From Cohnella rhizosphaerae (GTDB lineage: Bacteria > Bacillota > Bacilli > Paenibacillales > Paenibacillaceae), in NCBI RefSeq assembly GCF_029525575.1, contig NZ_JAPDIA010000008.1, positions 2,108,001 to 2,172,000 on the forward strand: a stretch of DNA of 64,000 bases, given 5' to 3'. Below the pieces are notes generated by a model that saw only the letters and a list, made by a program, of their open reading frames with translations, did no database searches and had not been told where the DNA came from. The position numbers and the translations under genes are program-made. Positions 55,597 to 64,000 of the stretch are shown here, in pieces; position 1 is the stretch's first letter, and each line of letters opens with the position of its first letter.

Positions 55597-57360
55597 TCAG
55601 TCCCCGTCCTCGCCGAGTTCTTCCCGAAGCCGGCGCGCGGTCAACGCCGCCTTCATCGTCGGGGCCTGCACGGCCCGCAAGCGGGCGGCGGAAGGTTCCT
55701 TGCCGTATGCGGTCCACTGCTCGAGGGCCGCTTGAAGCTGGGCGGCAACGGCTTGCGCAGGCTCGCCGCGGCTGCCGGACCACGCGGCCATGTCCGTTAG
55801 GGTCGCTATCCAGCGCTTCGATGCGGCTTGCATGTCTGCGTCGGACTGCGCCCCCGGCGGCTGCGTCCCGCCTTCGGCCAACAGCTCGGCCGAAGTCCCG
55901 GCGAGCAAGCGGCCGAGCGCGTCGCTTTCCTCTAGAAACGCAGCCCACGATACCGCCGCAGGCGTCTTCAGGGAGCGAGAGCGCAGGATTGTCCAGCGCC
56001 TTCGCGTACAGTTCCTCGTCCGTCAGCGCAGCGGCCAGTTTTTCCGCTTCGGCTTTGCCGGCTGCGATCCCCGCATATACGCGGTACCCGTCAGTCGTAT
56101 CCGTCGCGGCCGCGATGCCCTGGCTCGTCAGCGCTTGTACGGCTTCGTCCATGCTGGCCTCGCTCTGAAAGACGCCGTACTGCAGCAGATAGCTGACCGA
56201 GGCCGGCACCTCGGCATCGCCCGAGGCGCTTGCCGCCTTGTCCGGCGCTGCCGTCGCGGTCGCATCGTCCGGCTTGCCCGTTCCCTGCCCGGACGCCGCC
56301 GGATCCGCCTTCGCGCCTTCCGAAGCCGCCGCGCCCGATGCGACAGGCTTTAATCCGGCGGTTGCCGGATCGGCGGCGCTGCCTGTGGGCAGGATCGGTT
56401 CGCCCGTGAACAGCGCCAGTACGATATACCCGAAAATAGCGCCTGTGACGATCGCGGCCGCCACCGAAGCGAAGATGCGCATCCACGACGGTCCGCCTCG
56501 ATATCTCCGGATTCCCCCCGTCTTCGATCCAATGCCCGTCCTCGTTCACAAACGGGTCTGCATCTGCAGGCAGCATGCCGGCGCCTGACGCCGCGCTTGG
56601 ATGATGAGGCTCGTAACGTTCATGAACATCGTAAGACGGATCGACCTGTTGCCTGCGGGAATCCGCCGCCATGCCTCCAAGGTCTGCGTATGGAAATTCG
56701 CGCGGCGGCGACTGGGTTGAAGCGGGCTTGCGAAAACCGGCCACGCGCCCGGACGTCAAGGTGTGCGCGCGGCCCGAGCTCGGCGGGAGATCCCCTTTGG
56801 TCTTATGGCCGCGCTCGCGATCGGCGCCGCGGATCATTTGCTCCAGGGCTTCGACGTCGTCTTCATACGGCCCCGGTCTTGCATCGCGCGCGGACGATCC
56901 GCCCTGCGCCGGCGAACGGCCCGGTTGATCGCCGAACGGCATCGTACCGTGATGATGCGTGTCCGGCCGAAGCACGCTGCGGGACGTGGGCGCGTCTGAT
57001 GGCTTGTTGCCCCGGGAGGCGTGGCTTGTCGGCCGTTCTTCCGTCCGGCCGACGGTCTCCGCCAAGGCAGCTTGCGCGCGCGCGTCAAGCCTCGGAGTGG
57101 GGGGAAGGACTGCCTTGCCCGATATGCGCGCCCTTGCCGGGCAGGCGATATCCGCTGCCGGCGGTCGGCGTCTGCCTGCCCGCCTGCGCCGAAAAGCCGC
57201 GCGGCTGGAATCCGCGGACGGTCGGCTCCGCAAGGGCTGCGTTCGCGTCTCCTTGCCCCGATGCTTGCGGTGAAGTATGTGATTGTTCGACGCTATCGTT
57301 TCGCACTTCCCGCGGAAGGTTGCCTTCAAATTTAAAGGTCATTTTGGAAGGTGGCTGCAT
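55597..57360 (-). CDS. SPOR-domain membrane protein, long disordered N-terminus (three frameshifts)
   Basis: 586 residues after correction. An N-terminal cytoplasmic half of Pro/Arg/Ser-rich low-complexity sequence (to about 290), one membrane helix (VAAAIVTGAIFGYIVLALFT), an Ala/Asp/Gly-rich linker, then a SPOR domain (YLLQYGVFQSEASMDEAVQA, GYRVYAGIAAGKAEAEKLAA) and an outer C-terminal helical part. One base too many at 57099-57104, at 56514-56519, and one near 55971-55973 (a short GGG run, least certain). SPOR domains bind denuded peptidoglycan at division septa or in spore formation. The start GAGA-type site upstream of ATG 57360 is weak. No B. subtilis counterpart. Confidence 0.82.
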
Positions 57361-57469
57361 CTTGGCTTCTCTCCCTGCTGCTTCGTCTATTAATCCTAGT
57401 CTATGAACGAATGAGAGAGAATATGATCGACGCTATGCAGCCTGCGGCCTCAACGCGCAAGCCGTAACG

Positions 57470-57790
57470 GGGACTTCTTGCGACATGCGAATCGGTCGGC
57501 GGGGCAAAGGAGTTCTATCGGGGGAGTTCTAGCGACATGCGAAACGGTCGGCGGGGCAAAGTAGTCCTATCGGGGACTTCTTGCGACACGTGAATCGGTC
57601 GACGAAGCAAATTAGTTCTAACGAGGACTTCTTGCGACATGCGTATCGGTCGGCGGGGCGAAGGAGTTCTATCTGGGACTTCTTGCGACATGCGTATCGG
57701 TCGGCGGGGCAAAGTAGTCCTATCGAGGACTTCTAGCGACATGCGAAACGGTCGGCGGGGCAAAGTAGTTCAATCGGGGTAGGCGCATCG
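57470..57790. repeat. 51-bp direct tandem repeat, six copies
   Basis: GCGACA recurs at 57480, 57532, 57583, 57634, 57685 and 57736: spacings 52, 51, 51, 51, 51. The unit contains GACTTCTTGCGACATGCG, AATCGGTCGGCGGGGCAAAG and TAGTTCTATCGG. The one 52-bp spacing comes from a five-G run (57520-57524) where others have four. On the minus strand the frame is open (57515-57763) as a 17-residue repeat, but it has no start signal. The array lies between the murC terminator and the SPOR gene, and no other gene is present in 57361-57893. Confidence 0.9.
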
Positions 57791-57851
57791 GTCAGTCGGT
57801 CAAAGCAGCTTCAATGGTGACGACTTGCGTCCTGCCGGCGTGCAGGCGCAC

Positions 57852-57886
57852 CAAAAAAGCGCAACGGGGCGAGCCCGCTGCGCTTC
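57852..57886 (-). terminator. Terminator of murC
   Basis: On the minus strand AAGCGCAGCGGG - ctcg - CCCCGTTGCGCT then TTTTTTGG. Immediately after the murC stop. Confidence 0.88.
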
Positions 57887-57893
57887 GATCATG

Positions 57894-59282
57894 CTATTGC
57901 TTCCCCGCTCGCTCCCGAAGGATGCGGGACAATTCGTCGGCCGACTTCCAGATGTCGCCTGCACCCATCGTCAAGACGAGATCGCCGGGCTTCACCCGCT
58001 CGGCGAGCAGGTCGCGGACCTGCTCGCGCGTCGGCACGTGCGTAACGTTGGCATTGCTGTTCTCGGCGATCAACTGGACGAGGCGCGAAGACGTCACGCC
58101 TTCGATGCGCTTCTCGCCGGCCGGCGAGTAGATATCGGTAATATATACCTCGTCCGCCTCGGCGAATGCCCGGCTGAACGCGTCCAGCAGAAAGTAGGTA
58201 CGCGTGTACCGCTGCGGCTGAAATACAGCCAAAATGCGTTTGCCCGTCGCCTTGGCCGCCAAGATCGTCGCCTGAATCTCGGTCGGATGATGCGCGTAAT
58301 CGTCGATGACGAGGATGTCGTTCACGTCTCCAAGCACCTGGAACCGTCGCTTCGCGCCCCTGAACTCGACGATCGACGACGCGATGCGTTCGAAGGGCAC
58401 GCCAGCGTGCAGGCAAACGACGATCGTCGCGAGCGCGTTGTAGACGTTGTGCAGGCCGGGGACTGAGAGACGCACGCGGCCGAGCGACGCTCCGCTCTTG
58501 ACGACTTCGAAGGCGGCCTGGCGGTCGCCGAGTTCGATGGAGACCGCCTTGTAGTCCGCTTCGCCTTCGATGCCGAAGGTGATCACGCTCGTCCCCGACA
58601 CCTGGGGCAACAGTTCCCTTACATTGGCGTCGTCGACGCAGACGACCGCGCACCCGTCGGGGCGAACCTGCTTAAGGAATTGTACGTAAGCGGCCTTGAG
58701 CTTGCCGAAGTCGCCGTCGTAGTTCTCGAGATGGTCCGCTTCGATGTTCGTGACGACCGCTACCGCGGGCTCGTATTGAAGGAACGAGCCGTCGCTCTCG
58801 TCCGCCTCGGCCACGACGTGCTCGCCTTTGCCCGCCTTCGCGTTCGTGCCGACGTTCACGATCTCCCCCCCGATGATATACGTGGGATCGAGGCCGGACA
58901 GCTCCATGACGAGCGCGATCATGGACGAGGTCGTCGTCTTGCCGTGCGCGCCGGCCACCGCGATGCCGGTCCGGCTGTTGAGCAGCCTCGCCAGCATCTG
59001 CGCGCGGTGAAGCGTGGGAATATTCAGGCTCTCCGCCTCCACGCGCTCGACGTTATCCCGCGCGAGCGCCGTCGAGTATACGACCAAATTCGCGCCTCGA
59101 ACGTTGCGCGGCTCATGCCCGATGTAGATCTCGGCCCCTTTGCTGGCCAGTTTGTCCGTCAATTCCTGCCGGGCGACGTCCGACCCGGTCACATGATAGC
59201 CCATCTCCAGCATCACTCTGGCAATGGCGCTCATCCCGTAGCCGCCGATGCCGATAAAATGTACGTGTTCAGCCGTTGCCAA
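57894..59282 (-). CDS. murC: UDP-N-acetylmuramate-L-alanine ligase
   Basis: 462 residues. Adds L-Ala to UDP-MurNAc in peptidoglycan synthesis. HFIGIGGYGMSAIARVMLEM, ATP loop GAHGKTTTSSMIALVME, EADESDGSFLQY and DDYAHHPTEIQATILAAKAT are Mur-ligase landmarks. 7 bp after folC. No frameshift. Confidence 0.98.
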   Translation of the reverse strand: MATAEHVHFIGIGGYGMSAIARVMLEMGYHVTGSDVARQELTDKLASKGAEIYIGHEPRNVRGANLVVYSTALARDNVERVEAESLNIPTLHRAQMLARLLNSRTGIAVAGAHGKTTTSSMIALVMELSGLDPTYIIGGEIVNVGTNAKAGKGEHVVAEADESDGSFLQYEPAVAVVTNIEADHLENYDGDFGKLKAAYVQFLKQVRPDGCAVVCVDDANVRELLPQVSGTSVITFGIEGEADYKAVSIELGDRQAAFEVVKSGASLGRVRLSVPGLHNVYNALATIVVCLHAGVPFERIASSIVEFRGAKRRFQVLGDVNDILVIDDYAHHPTEIQATILAAKATGKRILAVFQPQRYTRTYFLLDAFSRAFAEADEVYITDIYSPAGEKRIEGVTSSRLVQLIAENSNANVTHVPTREQVRDLLAERVKPGDLVLTMGAGDIWKSADELSRILRERAGKQ

Positions 59283-59289
59283 CGACGCT

Positions 59290-60739
59290 TCACCAGCCTT
59301 TGTCAGAAGTCTTGCGTTCGAGCAGCCACGAACGGACGTCCGCGATCAAATAAAGCGTGCCCGTCACGAGCGTCAACGTATTTTCCTCGGGTTCGGCGGC
59401 CGCGAGGGATTGTATTTTTTCGAGCGCTTTGCGCCAATCCGGTTCGACGATGACGGCTGCCGCGCCGCCCGTATCCCGCCCCGCACGCCGGGCGACATCC
59501 GCCAGCGCTTCAGCCCCCATCTTGCGATGATGGTCCGGTTCCGTAACGACAAGCGTACTCACCATTGGTAGTATATGCCTTAAGGCGTCTTCATGATTCT
59601 TGTTGGGCATCATGGCGAGCAGCACGTTGAGCTTGTCGCGCGGATAGCCCTGCCGCAGCGCCTCCGCGAGCGCGGCCATGCCTTCGGGATTGTGCGCGCC
59701 GTCCAGCAAAATTCGCGGCTCGTCGCTGACCAGCTCGAGCCTGCCCGGCCACGCCGCCCGGCGCAGACCTTCCCTCAGGTCTTCCTCGTCCACGATCAGC
59801 GCGTAATACGTCCGAAGGACGTCGATCGCCATGATCGCGGCGGCGGCATTGGTCTGCTGGTGCGGACCGGCCAAGCCGATCCGGACGTCCTCGAGCCCTC
59901 TGAACAAATTCCGAAAATCGAACGATTGCGCATCTTCCTGCGCGCCGCGGTTCTCATAGGAAAATTGCTCGCCTAGCCGATAAAGCGTCGCTTTGCGCGC
60001 GGCTGCGGTCTCTTTGACGATCGCGGCGGCTTCCGGCTGCTCGACGGTCGATACGACCGGGACGCCGGCTTTGACGATGCCCGCCTTTTCGCGCGCGATT
60101 TCCTCAATGGTATCGCCCAGCAGATCCATATGATCGTGCCCGACGTTCGTGATGACGCTGATGACCGGCGTGACGACGTTCGTCACGTCGAGACGCCCGC
60201 CCAGCCCCGTTTCCCAAACGACATAATCCGGAAATGCAACGGTCGCGTAATACAAAATCGCCATGGCCGTCGTCAGCTCGAAGGCCGTCAGCGGTCCCCA
60301 TTCGGAATCCGCCAGTTCGTCCGAGAGCGGCTTCAGCCTGTTCGCGAGAGAGACGATCGCTTCCTCCGGCATCGCTTCGCCGTTGTAATCGATTCGGTCC
60401 GCGAACGAAGTCAAATAGGGCGACGTGAACAAGCCGACGTCGTAGCCGCTCTTGCGCAGCACGGAAGCCAGCATGGCGCATACGGAGCCCTTGCCGTTCG
60501 TGCCTGCCACATGGATGAACCGGAGCCGGCGGTGCGGGTAATTCAGCTTTTCCAAAAAGGAGCTCCATCCGCTCGAGGCCCGGCTTGATGCCGACGACCG
60601 GCGCGAGACCGGAGATCCAGCCGACCGCCTCGGCCGCGGTACGGAAGGATGCTTCGGGGCCTTGGCCGGCGGATGTCAGGTCATGAGCGTTCTGGGATGA
60701 CGCGTCTTGCGAAGTTGTCATGCCTGCGTTCGCCTCCAT
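59290..60739 (-). CDS. folC: Folylpolyglutamate / dihydrofolate synthase (frameshifted)
   Basis: 482 residues after one base is removed from 60554-60558 (joins LERMELLLEKLNYPHRRLRF). ATP loop IHVAGTNGKGSVCAMLASVL, GLFTSPYLTSFADRI and WETGLGGRLDVTNVVTPVIS are typical. The Mur-ligase-like fold ends LLDGAHNPEGMAALAEAL. The ATG at 60739 overlaps the valS stop. Supplies polyglutamylated folates for one-carbon metabolism. The N-terminal 25 residues are Ala/Ser-rich and not conserved. Confidence 0.95.
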
Positions 60740-63390
60740 CAGTTTTTAAGCTCTTCGATCCGGGCGAGCACCTTGTCGCGCTTGTCGCGATAGTCGGCGC
60801 CCTTCGCGCGCTCCTGCTCGACGACATGGGCAGGCGCCTTGGCGATATACCCTTCGTTCGCCAGCTTTTTCTCCACGCGCTCGACTTCGGCGCTCAGCGA
60901 TGCGAGCTCCTTGGTCAGACGCGCGATCTCCTGGCCGATATCGATCAGGCCGGCGATCGGCAAGTATAGCTCGACGCCCGTCACGATGGCGGTCATCGCC
61001 TTCTCCGGCGCCGAGAGACCGGCGTCCAGCGTAAGGCTCGACGTGTTGCAGAAGCGGCGGAGATACTCCTCGTTGCGCTTCAGTATGCCCGCGGACGCTT
61101 CCGTCGTCGGCTTCGCGAGCAGCTCGACCTTTTTGCCCGGCGTAACGCCGACTTCGGCGCGCACGTTGCGCACGGCGCGGATCGCGTCCATGAGCAGTCC
61201 CATCTCCGCGACCGCGTCTGGCGCATCGAACGCGGCGTCATAGGTCGGCCAGGCCGCCAGCGTGATCGTCTCTCCGGCTTCGTGCGGCAGATGCTGCCAG
61301 ATCTCTTCCGACAAATAAGGCATGAACGGATGCAGCAGGCGCAGCGTACGGTCCAGCACGTAGGCGATGACCGACTGCGTGCTCGCCTTCGACGCCGCGT
61401 CTTCCCCGTAGAGCGTGAGCTTGGCGAACTCGATATACCAGTCGCACAGATCGTCCCAAATGAAGTTGTACAGCAGCCGTCCCGTCTCGCCGAATTCGTA
61501 CGTTTCCATGAGCCGGGTCACGTCGCGCGCCGTCTCGTGGAACCGGTGCAAAATCCAGCGGTCCGCGGTAGACAGGCTGCCGGCCAGATCGATATCGTCC
61601 GCCTTGAAGCCCTCGAGGTTCATCAAGGCGAAGCGCGAAGCGTTCCAGATCTTGTTGGCGAAGTTGCGCGCCTGCTCGACCTTCTCCCAGCGGAACCGAA
61701 GATCCTGCCCCGGCGTGTTGCCCGTGGACAGCATGTAGCGCATCGCGTCCGCGCCGTACTTCTCGATGACCTCGAACGGATCGACGCCGTTGCCGAGCGA
61801 CTTGGACATCTTGCGTCCTTCGGCGTCGCGCACGAGACCGTGGATGAGCACATCCTTGAACGGCGACGCTCCCGTGAACTCCAGCGCGGTGAAAATCATC
61901 CGGGCGACCCAGAAATAGATGATGTCGTAGCCCGTGACGAGCACGTCCGTCGGATAGTAACGCTTGAGGTCCTCGGTGCTGTCCGGCCAGCCGAGCGTGG
62001 AGAACGGCCAAAGCGCCGAGCTGAACCATGTATCCAGCACGTCTTCGTCCTGCACCCAGCCTTCGCCTTCCGGCGCTTCCGTCCCGACGTAGATCTCGTC
62101 CGTACCTTCCCTATACCACGCCGGTATGCGGTGTCCCCACCAGAGCTGGCGGGAGATGCACCAGTCGCGCACGTTCTCGATCCAGTGCAAATAGATTTTC
62201 TCGAAGCGGTCCGGCACGAAATTGACGCCCTTGCCGGACCGCTGCGCGCCTATCGCGGCTTCGGCGAGCGGCTTCATGGAGACGAACCACTGCGTCGAAA
62301 GATACGGCTCCACGACGGCGCCGCTGCGCTCGCTGTGCCCGACCTGGTGAACGTGATCCTCGATGCGGATCAGGACGCCTTGCTCCTGCAGGTCCTTGAC
62401 GATCGCCTTGCGGCAATCGGAGCGGTCCATGCCCTCGTACGGGCCGGCTTGATCGTTCATCCGGCCGCTCTCGTCCATGACGATGATCTGCGGCAGATCG
62501 TGGCGGGCGCCGACCTCGAAGTCGTTCGGGTCGTGCGCCGGCGTGATCTTGACGGCCCCGCTGCCGAAGTCTTTGTCGACGTACTCGTCGCCGATGACCG
62601 GAATCTCGCGGCCGACGACCGGGAGCCGGAGCGTCTTGCCGATCAGGTGCTTGTAGCGCTCGTCTTCGGGATGCACGGCGACCGCCGTATCGCCCAGCAT
62701 CGTCTCGGGACGCGTCGTCGCGACCGTCAGATAGCCGCTGCCGTCCGATAGCGGATACTGCAGATGGTAGAGATGCCCGTTCACTTCTTTGTATTCGACT
62801 TCGATGTCGGAGAGCGCGGTCTTGGCCGCCGGATCCCAATTGATGATACGCTTGCCGCGGTAGATCAGGCCTTTGTCGTAGAGGCGCTTGAACACCTCGC
62901 GGACCGCCTTGGACAAGCCTTCGTCGAGCGTGAACCGCTCGCGGGAGTAATCGAGGCTGAGCCCCATCTTCGACCATTGCTTGCGGATCGAACCCGCGTA
63001 CTGCTCTTTCCAGTCCCAGACGCGCTCGAGGAACTTCTCCCGTCCGAGATCGTAACGGGACAGGCCTTCTTCGCGAAGCTTGCTCTCGACCTTGGTCTGC
63101 GTGGCGATGCCCGCGTGGTCCGTGCCCGGCACCCACAGCGCGTCAAAGCCCTGCATCCGCTTGAAGCGGATCAGGATGTCCTGAAGCGTCAGGTCGAGCG
63201 CATGGCCGATATGCAGCATGCCCGTCACGTTGGGCGGCGGGATGACAATCGTGTATTTGGGCGCGTCGGGCCTCAGTCCGGCTTTGAAATAACCGCCCGC
63301 GAGCCAGGCGTCGTACCATTTTTGCTCGGCGCCGGTCGGGTCGTACGTGGTGGGCAGTTCAAGGGGTTTGCTTTGATTGATGTCGCTCAT
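60739..63390 (-). CDS. valS: Valyl-tRNA synthetase
   Basis: 883 residues. Class I synthetase: HIGH motif in PPPNVTGMLHIGHALDLTLQ, KMSKS in GRKMSKSLGNGVDPFEVIEK, an editing domain in between, and a C-terminal coiled-coil arm (EIARLTKELASLSAEVERVE). ATG 63390 with GGAGG upstream; the upstream open frame lies in the T-box leader. Regulated by the T-box at 63497-63776. Confidence 0.98.
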   Translation of the reverse strand: MSDINQSKPLELPTTYDPTGAEQKWYDAWLAGGYFKAGLRPDAPKYTIVIPPPNVTGMLHIGHALDLTLQDILIRFKRMQGFDALWVPGTDHAGIATQTKVESKLREEGLSRYDLGREKFLERVWDWKEQYAGSIRKQWSKMGLSLDYSRERFTLDEGLSKAVREVFKRLYDKGLIYRGKRIINWDPAAKTALSDIEVEYKEVNGHLYHLQYPLSDGSGYLTVATTRPETMLGDTAVAVHPEDERYKHLIGKTLRLPVVGREIPVIGDEYVDKDFGSGAVKITPAHDPNDFEVGARHDLPQIIVMDESGRMNDQAGPYEGMDRSDCRKAIVKDLQEQGVLIRIEDHVHQVGHSERSGAVVEPYLSTQWFVSMKPLAEAAIGAQRSGKGVNFVPDRFEKIYLHWIENVRDWCISRQLWWGHRIPAWYREGTDEIYVGTEAPEGEGWVQDEDVLDTWFSSALWPFSTLGWPDSTEDLKRYYPTDVLVTGYDIIYFWVARMIFTALEFTGASPFKDVLIHGLVRDAEGRKMSKSLGNGVDPFEVIEKYGADAMRYMLSTGNTPGQDLRFRWEKVEQARNFANKIWNASRFALMNLEGFKADDIDLAGSLSTADRWILHRFHETARDVTRLMETYEFGETGRLLYNFIWDDLCDWYIEFAKLTLYGEDAASKASTQSVIAYVLDRTLRLLHPFMPYLSEEIWQHLPHEAGETITLAAWPTYDAAFDAPDAVAEMGLLMDAIRAVRNVRAEVGVTPGKKVELLAKPTTEASAGILKRNEEYLRRFCNTSSLTLDAGLSAPEKAMTAIVTGVELYLPIAGLIDIGQEIARLTKELASLSAEVERVEKKLANEGYIAKAPAHVVEQERAKGADYRDKRDKVLARIEELKN

Positions 63391-63496
63391 AGAATTCACA
63401 ACCTCCAGGGACGTAGATCGGACGATTGGCGATCGGCATGCAGCACGCCTGCTGTCTGCCGGGCCGGAACGGCGCGCGAAGCGCGCTCGGTCGGGG

Positions 63497-63776
63497 CGAG
63501 ACCCCGAAAAAAAGCAAAAACCTCCCGCCGCAAAGGACGAAAGGTTGAACTTCCGTGGTACCACCTTCATTCCGCATCTCCCAATCGGACGAAATGCGGC
63601 TCTCGAACGCAGGATAACGGCTGCGGCCGTCCCGTTCTACGGCGTGCTCGGTTCGAACGGGAAACTCCAGGGCGACTTCGGCAGCTTACTTCCTGCGGAA
63701 CCTCGCAGCGCTGCGAGGCAGCGGTTCCGCTCTCTGAAGGGTACGACTGCTTACTGGTCCCTATCCATGTCTTATT
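63497..63776 (-). promoter_or_regulatory. T-box riboswitch of valS (specifier GUC)
   Basis: On the minus strand the T-box sequence GAAGGTGGTACCACGGAAG is at about 63550-63568. Upstream lies the stem I region, with GAAGTCGCCCTGGAG, the usual context of the specifier; GTC (complement of 63674-63676) is a valine codon. Uncharged tRNA-Val (anticodon GAC) would pair there and at the T-box and prevent the terminator, raising valS expression. Stem I also contains the GAACCGC/GCGGTTC helix. Confidence 0.93.
63513..63545 (-). terminator. T-box-controlled terminator of valS
   Basis: On the minus strand AACCTTTCGTCC pairs with GGCGGGAGGTT around a short loop, with G-U pairs, followed by TTTTTGC. Competes with the antiterminator. 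Confidence 0.85.
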
Positions 63777-63781
63777 TCCCT

Positions 63782-63810
63782 ATCATACCCGTACGGTTAC
63801 ATGCAGTCAA
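63782..63810 (-). promoter_or_regulatory. Promoter of valS leader
   Basis: TTGACT (complement of 63805-63810), 17 bp, TATGAT (complement of 63782-63787). Transcription would start near 63775. Confidence 0.85.
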
Positions 63811-63847
63811 CCTGCCCGCGGCAACGGCCTATGCGCGCCGGCCCAAA

Positions 63848-63889
63848 ACGCCAAGACGCCCCGCGGCAGACGACTGCCGCGGGGCGAAC
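63848..63889 (-). terminator. Terminator of the spoVID-like gene
   Basis: CGCCCCGCGGCAG - TCGTCT - CTGCCGCGGGGCG, a near-perfect 13-bp stem, followed on the minus strand by TCTTGGCGTTTT. 11 bases after the stop codon. Confidence 0.8.
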
Positions 63890-63900
63890 CGATTGAACGC

Positions 63901-64000
63901 TTAAGGAATATACAGCACCTGGCCTTCCGCCAGATGCGGGTCCGGAAGCCGATTGTACAGCTGCAGCTCGCGGGACTGCAGCTGATACTTGCCCGCGATG
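63901..64000 (-). CDS. spoVID: C-terminus of a LysM protein, probably SpoVID (5' end outside window)
   Basis: Only the last 32 residues are present. QLQSRELQLYNRLPDPHLAE and GQVLYIP are the second half of a LysM domain ending the protein. In B. subtilis spoVID, whose product ends in a LysM domain, lies upstream of valS, and SpoVID interacts with SafA in coat assembly. Name based on position and this fragment. Confidence 0.7.
   Translation of the reverse strand, partial: IAGKYQLQSRELQLYNRLPDPHLAEGQVLYIP

Noticed and set aside
57515..57763. 82-residue repeat reading frame on the minus strand over the second array
   Set aside because: Same reason: 51-bp period keeps the frame open, with no start signal and a non-repeat edge inside the array.
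57470..57790. CRISPR array
   Set aside because: The units are contiguous and similar along their whole length, with no distinct spacers, and no cas genes are nearby. The same applies to the array at 31795-32050.
436..60739. Programmed frameshifting or phase variation in many genes
   Set aside because: The breaks affect housekeeping genes, all in the same direction, at simple homopolymers, without downstream pseudoknots or slippery-site context; overcalling is simpler.
60739..63570. 60-residue N-terminal extension of valS
   Set aside because: It would translate the T-box terminator region; the family start with GGAGG is at 63390.

Overview
The window is a 64 kb piece of chromosome from a high-GC, endospore-forming, Gram-positive bacterium, most likely a Paenibacillaceae member of the Cohnella/Paenibacillus type. 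The evidence is the set of sporulation genes (spoVID, spoIVFA/FB, spo0B, bofC, safA, spoIID-like, spoVB), a valS T-box leader, GGAGG-type ribosome binding sites with frequent TTG/GTG starts, and gene order. Reading leftwards from the right edge, spoVID - valS - folC - murC - maf - radC - mreBCD - minCD - spoIVFAB - rplU - prp - rpmA - spo0B - obg - pheB - pheA and then safA - bofC - ruvCAB - queA - tgt - yajC - yrzE/yrbG - spoVB - comN - secDF - recJ - apt follow the Bacillus subtilis order closely, with local insertions (a SPOR protein, RNase G, hom-thrB, ilvE, SPFH+RHH, a spoIID-like gene, a PAP2 phosphatase).

Layout. 1-3937 (minus): truncated response regulator and a MacA/MacB-type three-gene ABC transporter. 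4087-11177: a divergent XRE regulator facing an operon of a small HTH protein, CheA, CheW, a chemoreceptor, CheR and CheB, read from a promoter whose spacer is filled by a 22-bp palindrome. 11168-13452 (minus): a sensor kinase/response regulator pair. 13664-19820 (minus): apt, recJ, a CDF transporter, secF, secD. 19988-24388: comN, spoVB, yrbG, yrzE, PAP2. 24409-31768 (minus): yajC, tgt, queA, a SpoIID/SPOR protein, a DCC thioredoxin-like protein, ruvB, ruvA, ruvC and the ruvC promoter. 31795-32395: a five-copy 51-bp tandem repeat, a possible group II intron remnant and the bofC terminator. 32425-36533: bofC, safA, RHH/SPFH pair. 36640-41395: amino-acid operon pheB-hom-thrB-pheA-ilvE with promoter and terminator. 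41409-44915: obgE, spo0B, rpmA, prp, rplU with leader and promoter. 44933-55433: RNase G-like, spoIVFB, spoIVFA, rodA, minD, minC, mreD, mreC, mreB, radC, maf, DUF4321. 55494-57790: SPOR-domain protein and a second 51-bp repeat array. 57852-64000: murC, folC, valS with T-box, and the tail of spoVID.

Data quality matters for every reader of this annotation: nineteen genes, including essential ones (mreB, rodA, secD, murein and folate genes), are broken by a total of at least 29 frameshifts. In every case deleting one base restores a full-length family member, and all but one lie in a homopolymer of five or more. These look like systematic one-base overcalls in the assembly, not pseudogenes. 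Such genes are given here as single features spanning both parts.

No clearly new biological system was found. The best candidates for follow-up are the two intergenic 51-bp tandem arrays, the self-contained chemosensory operon with its operator-like promoter, and the intron-like fragment sitting just after the bofC terminator.
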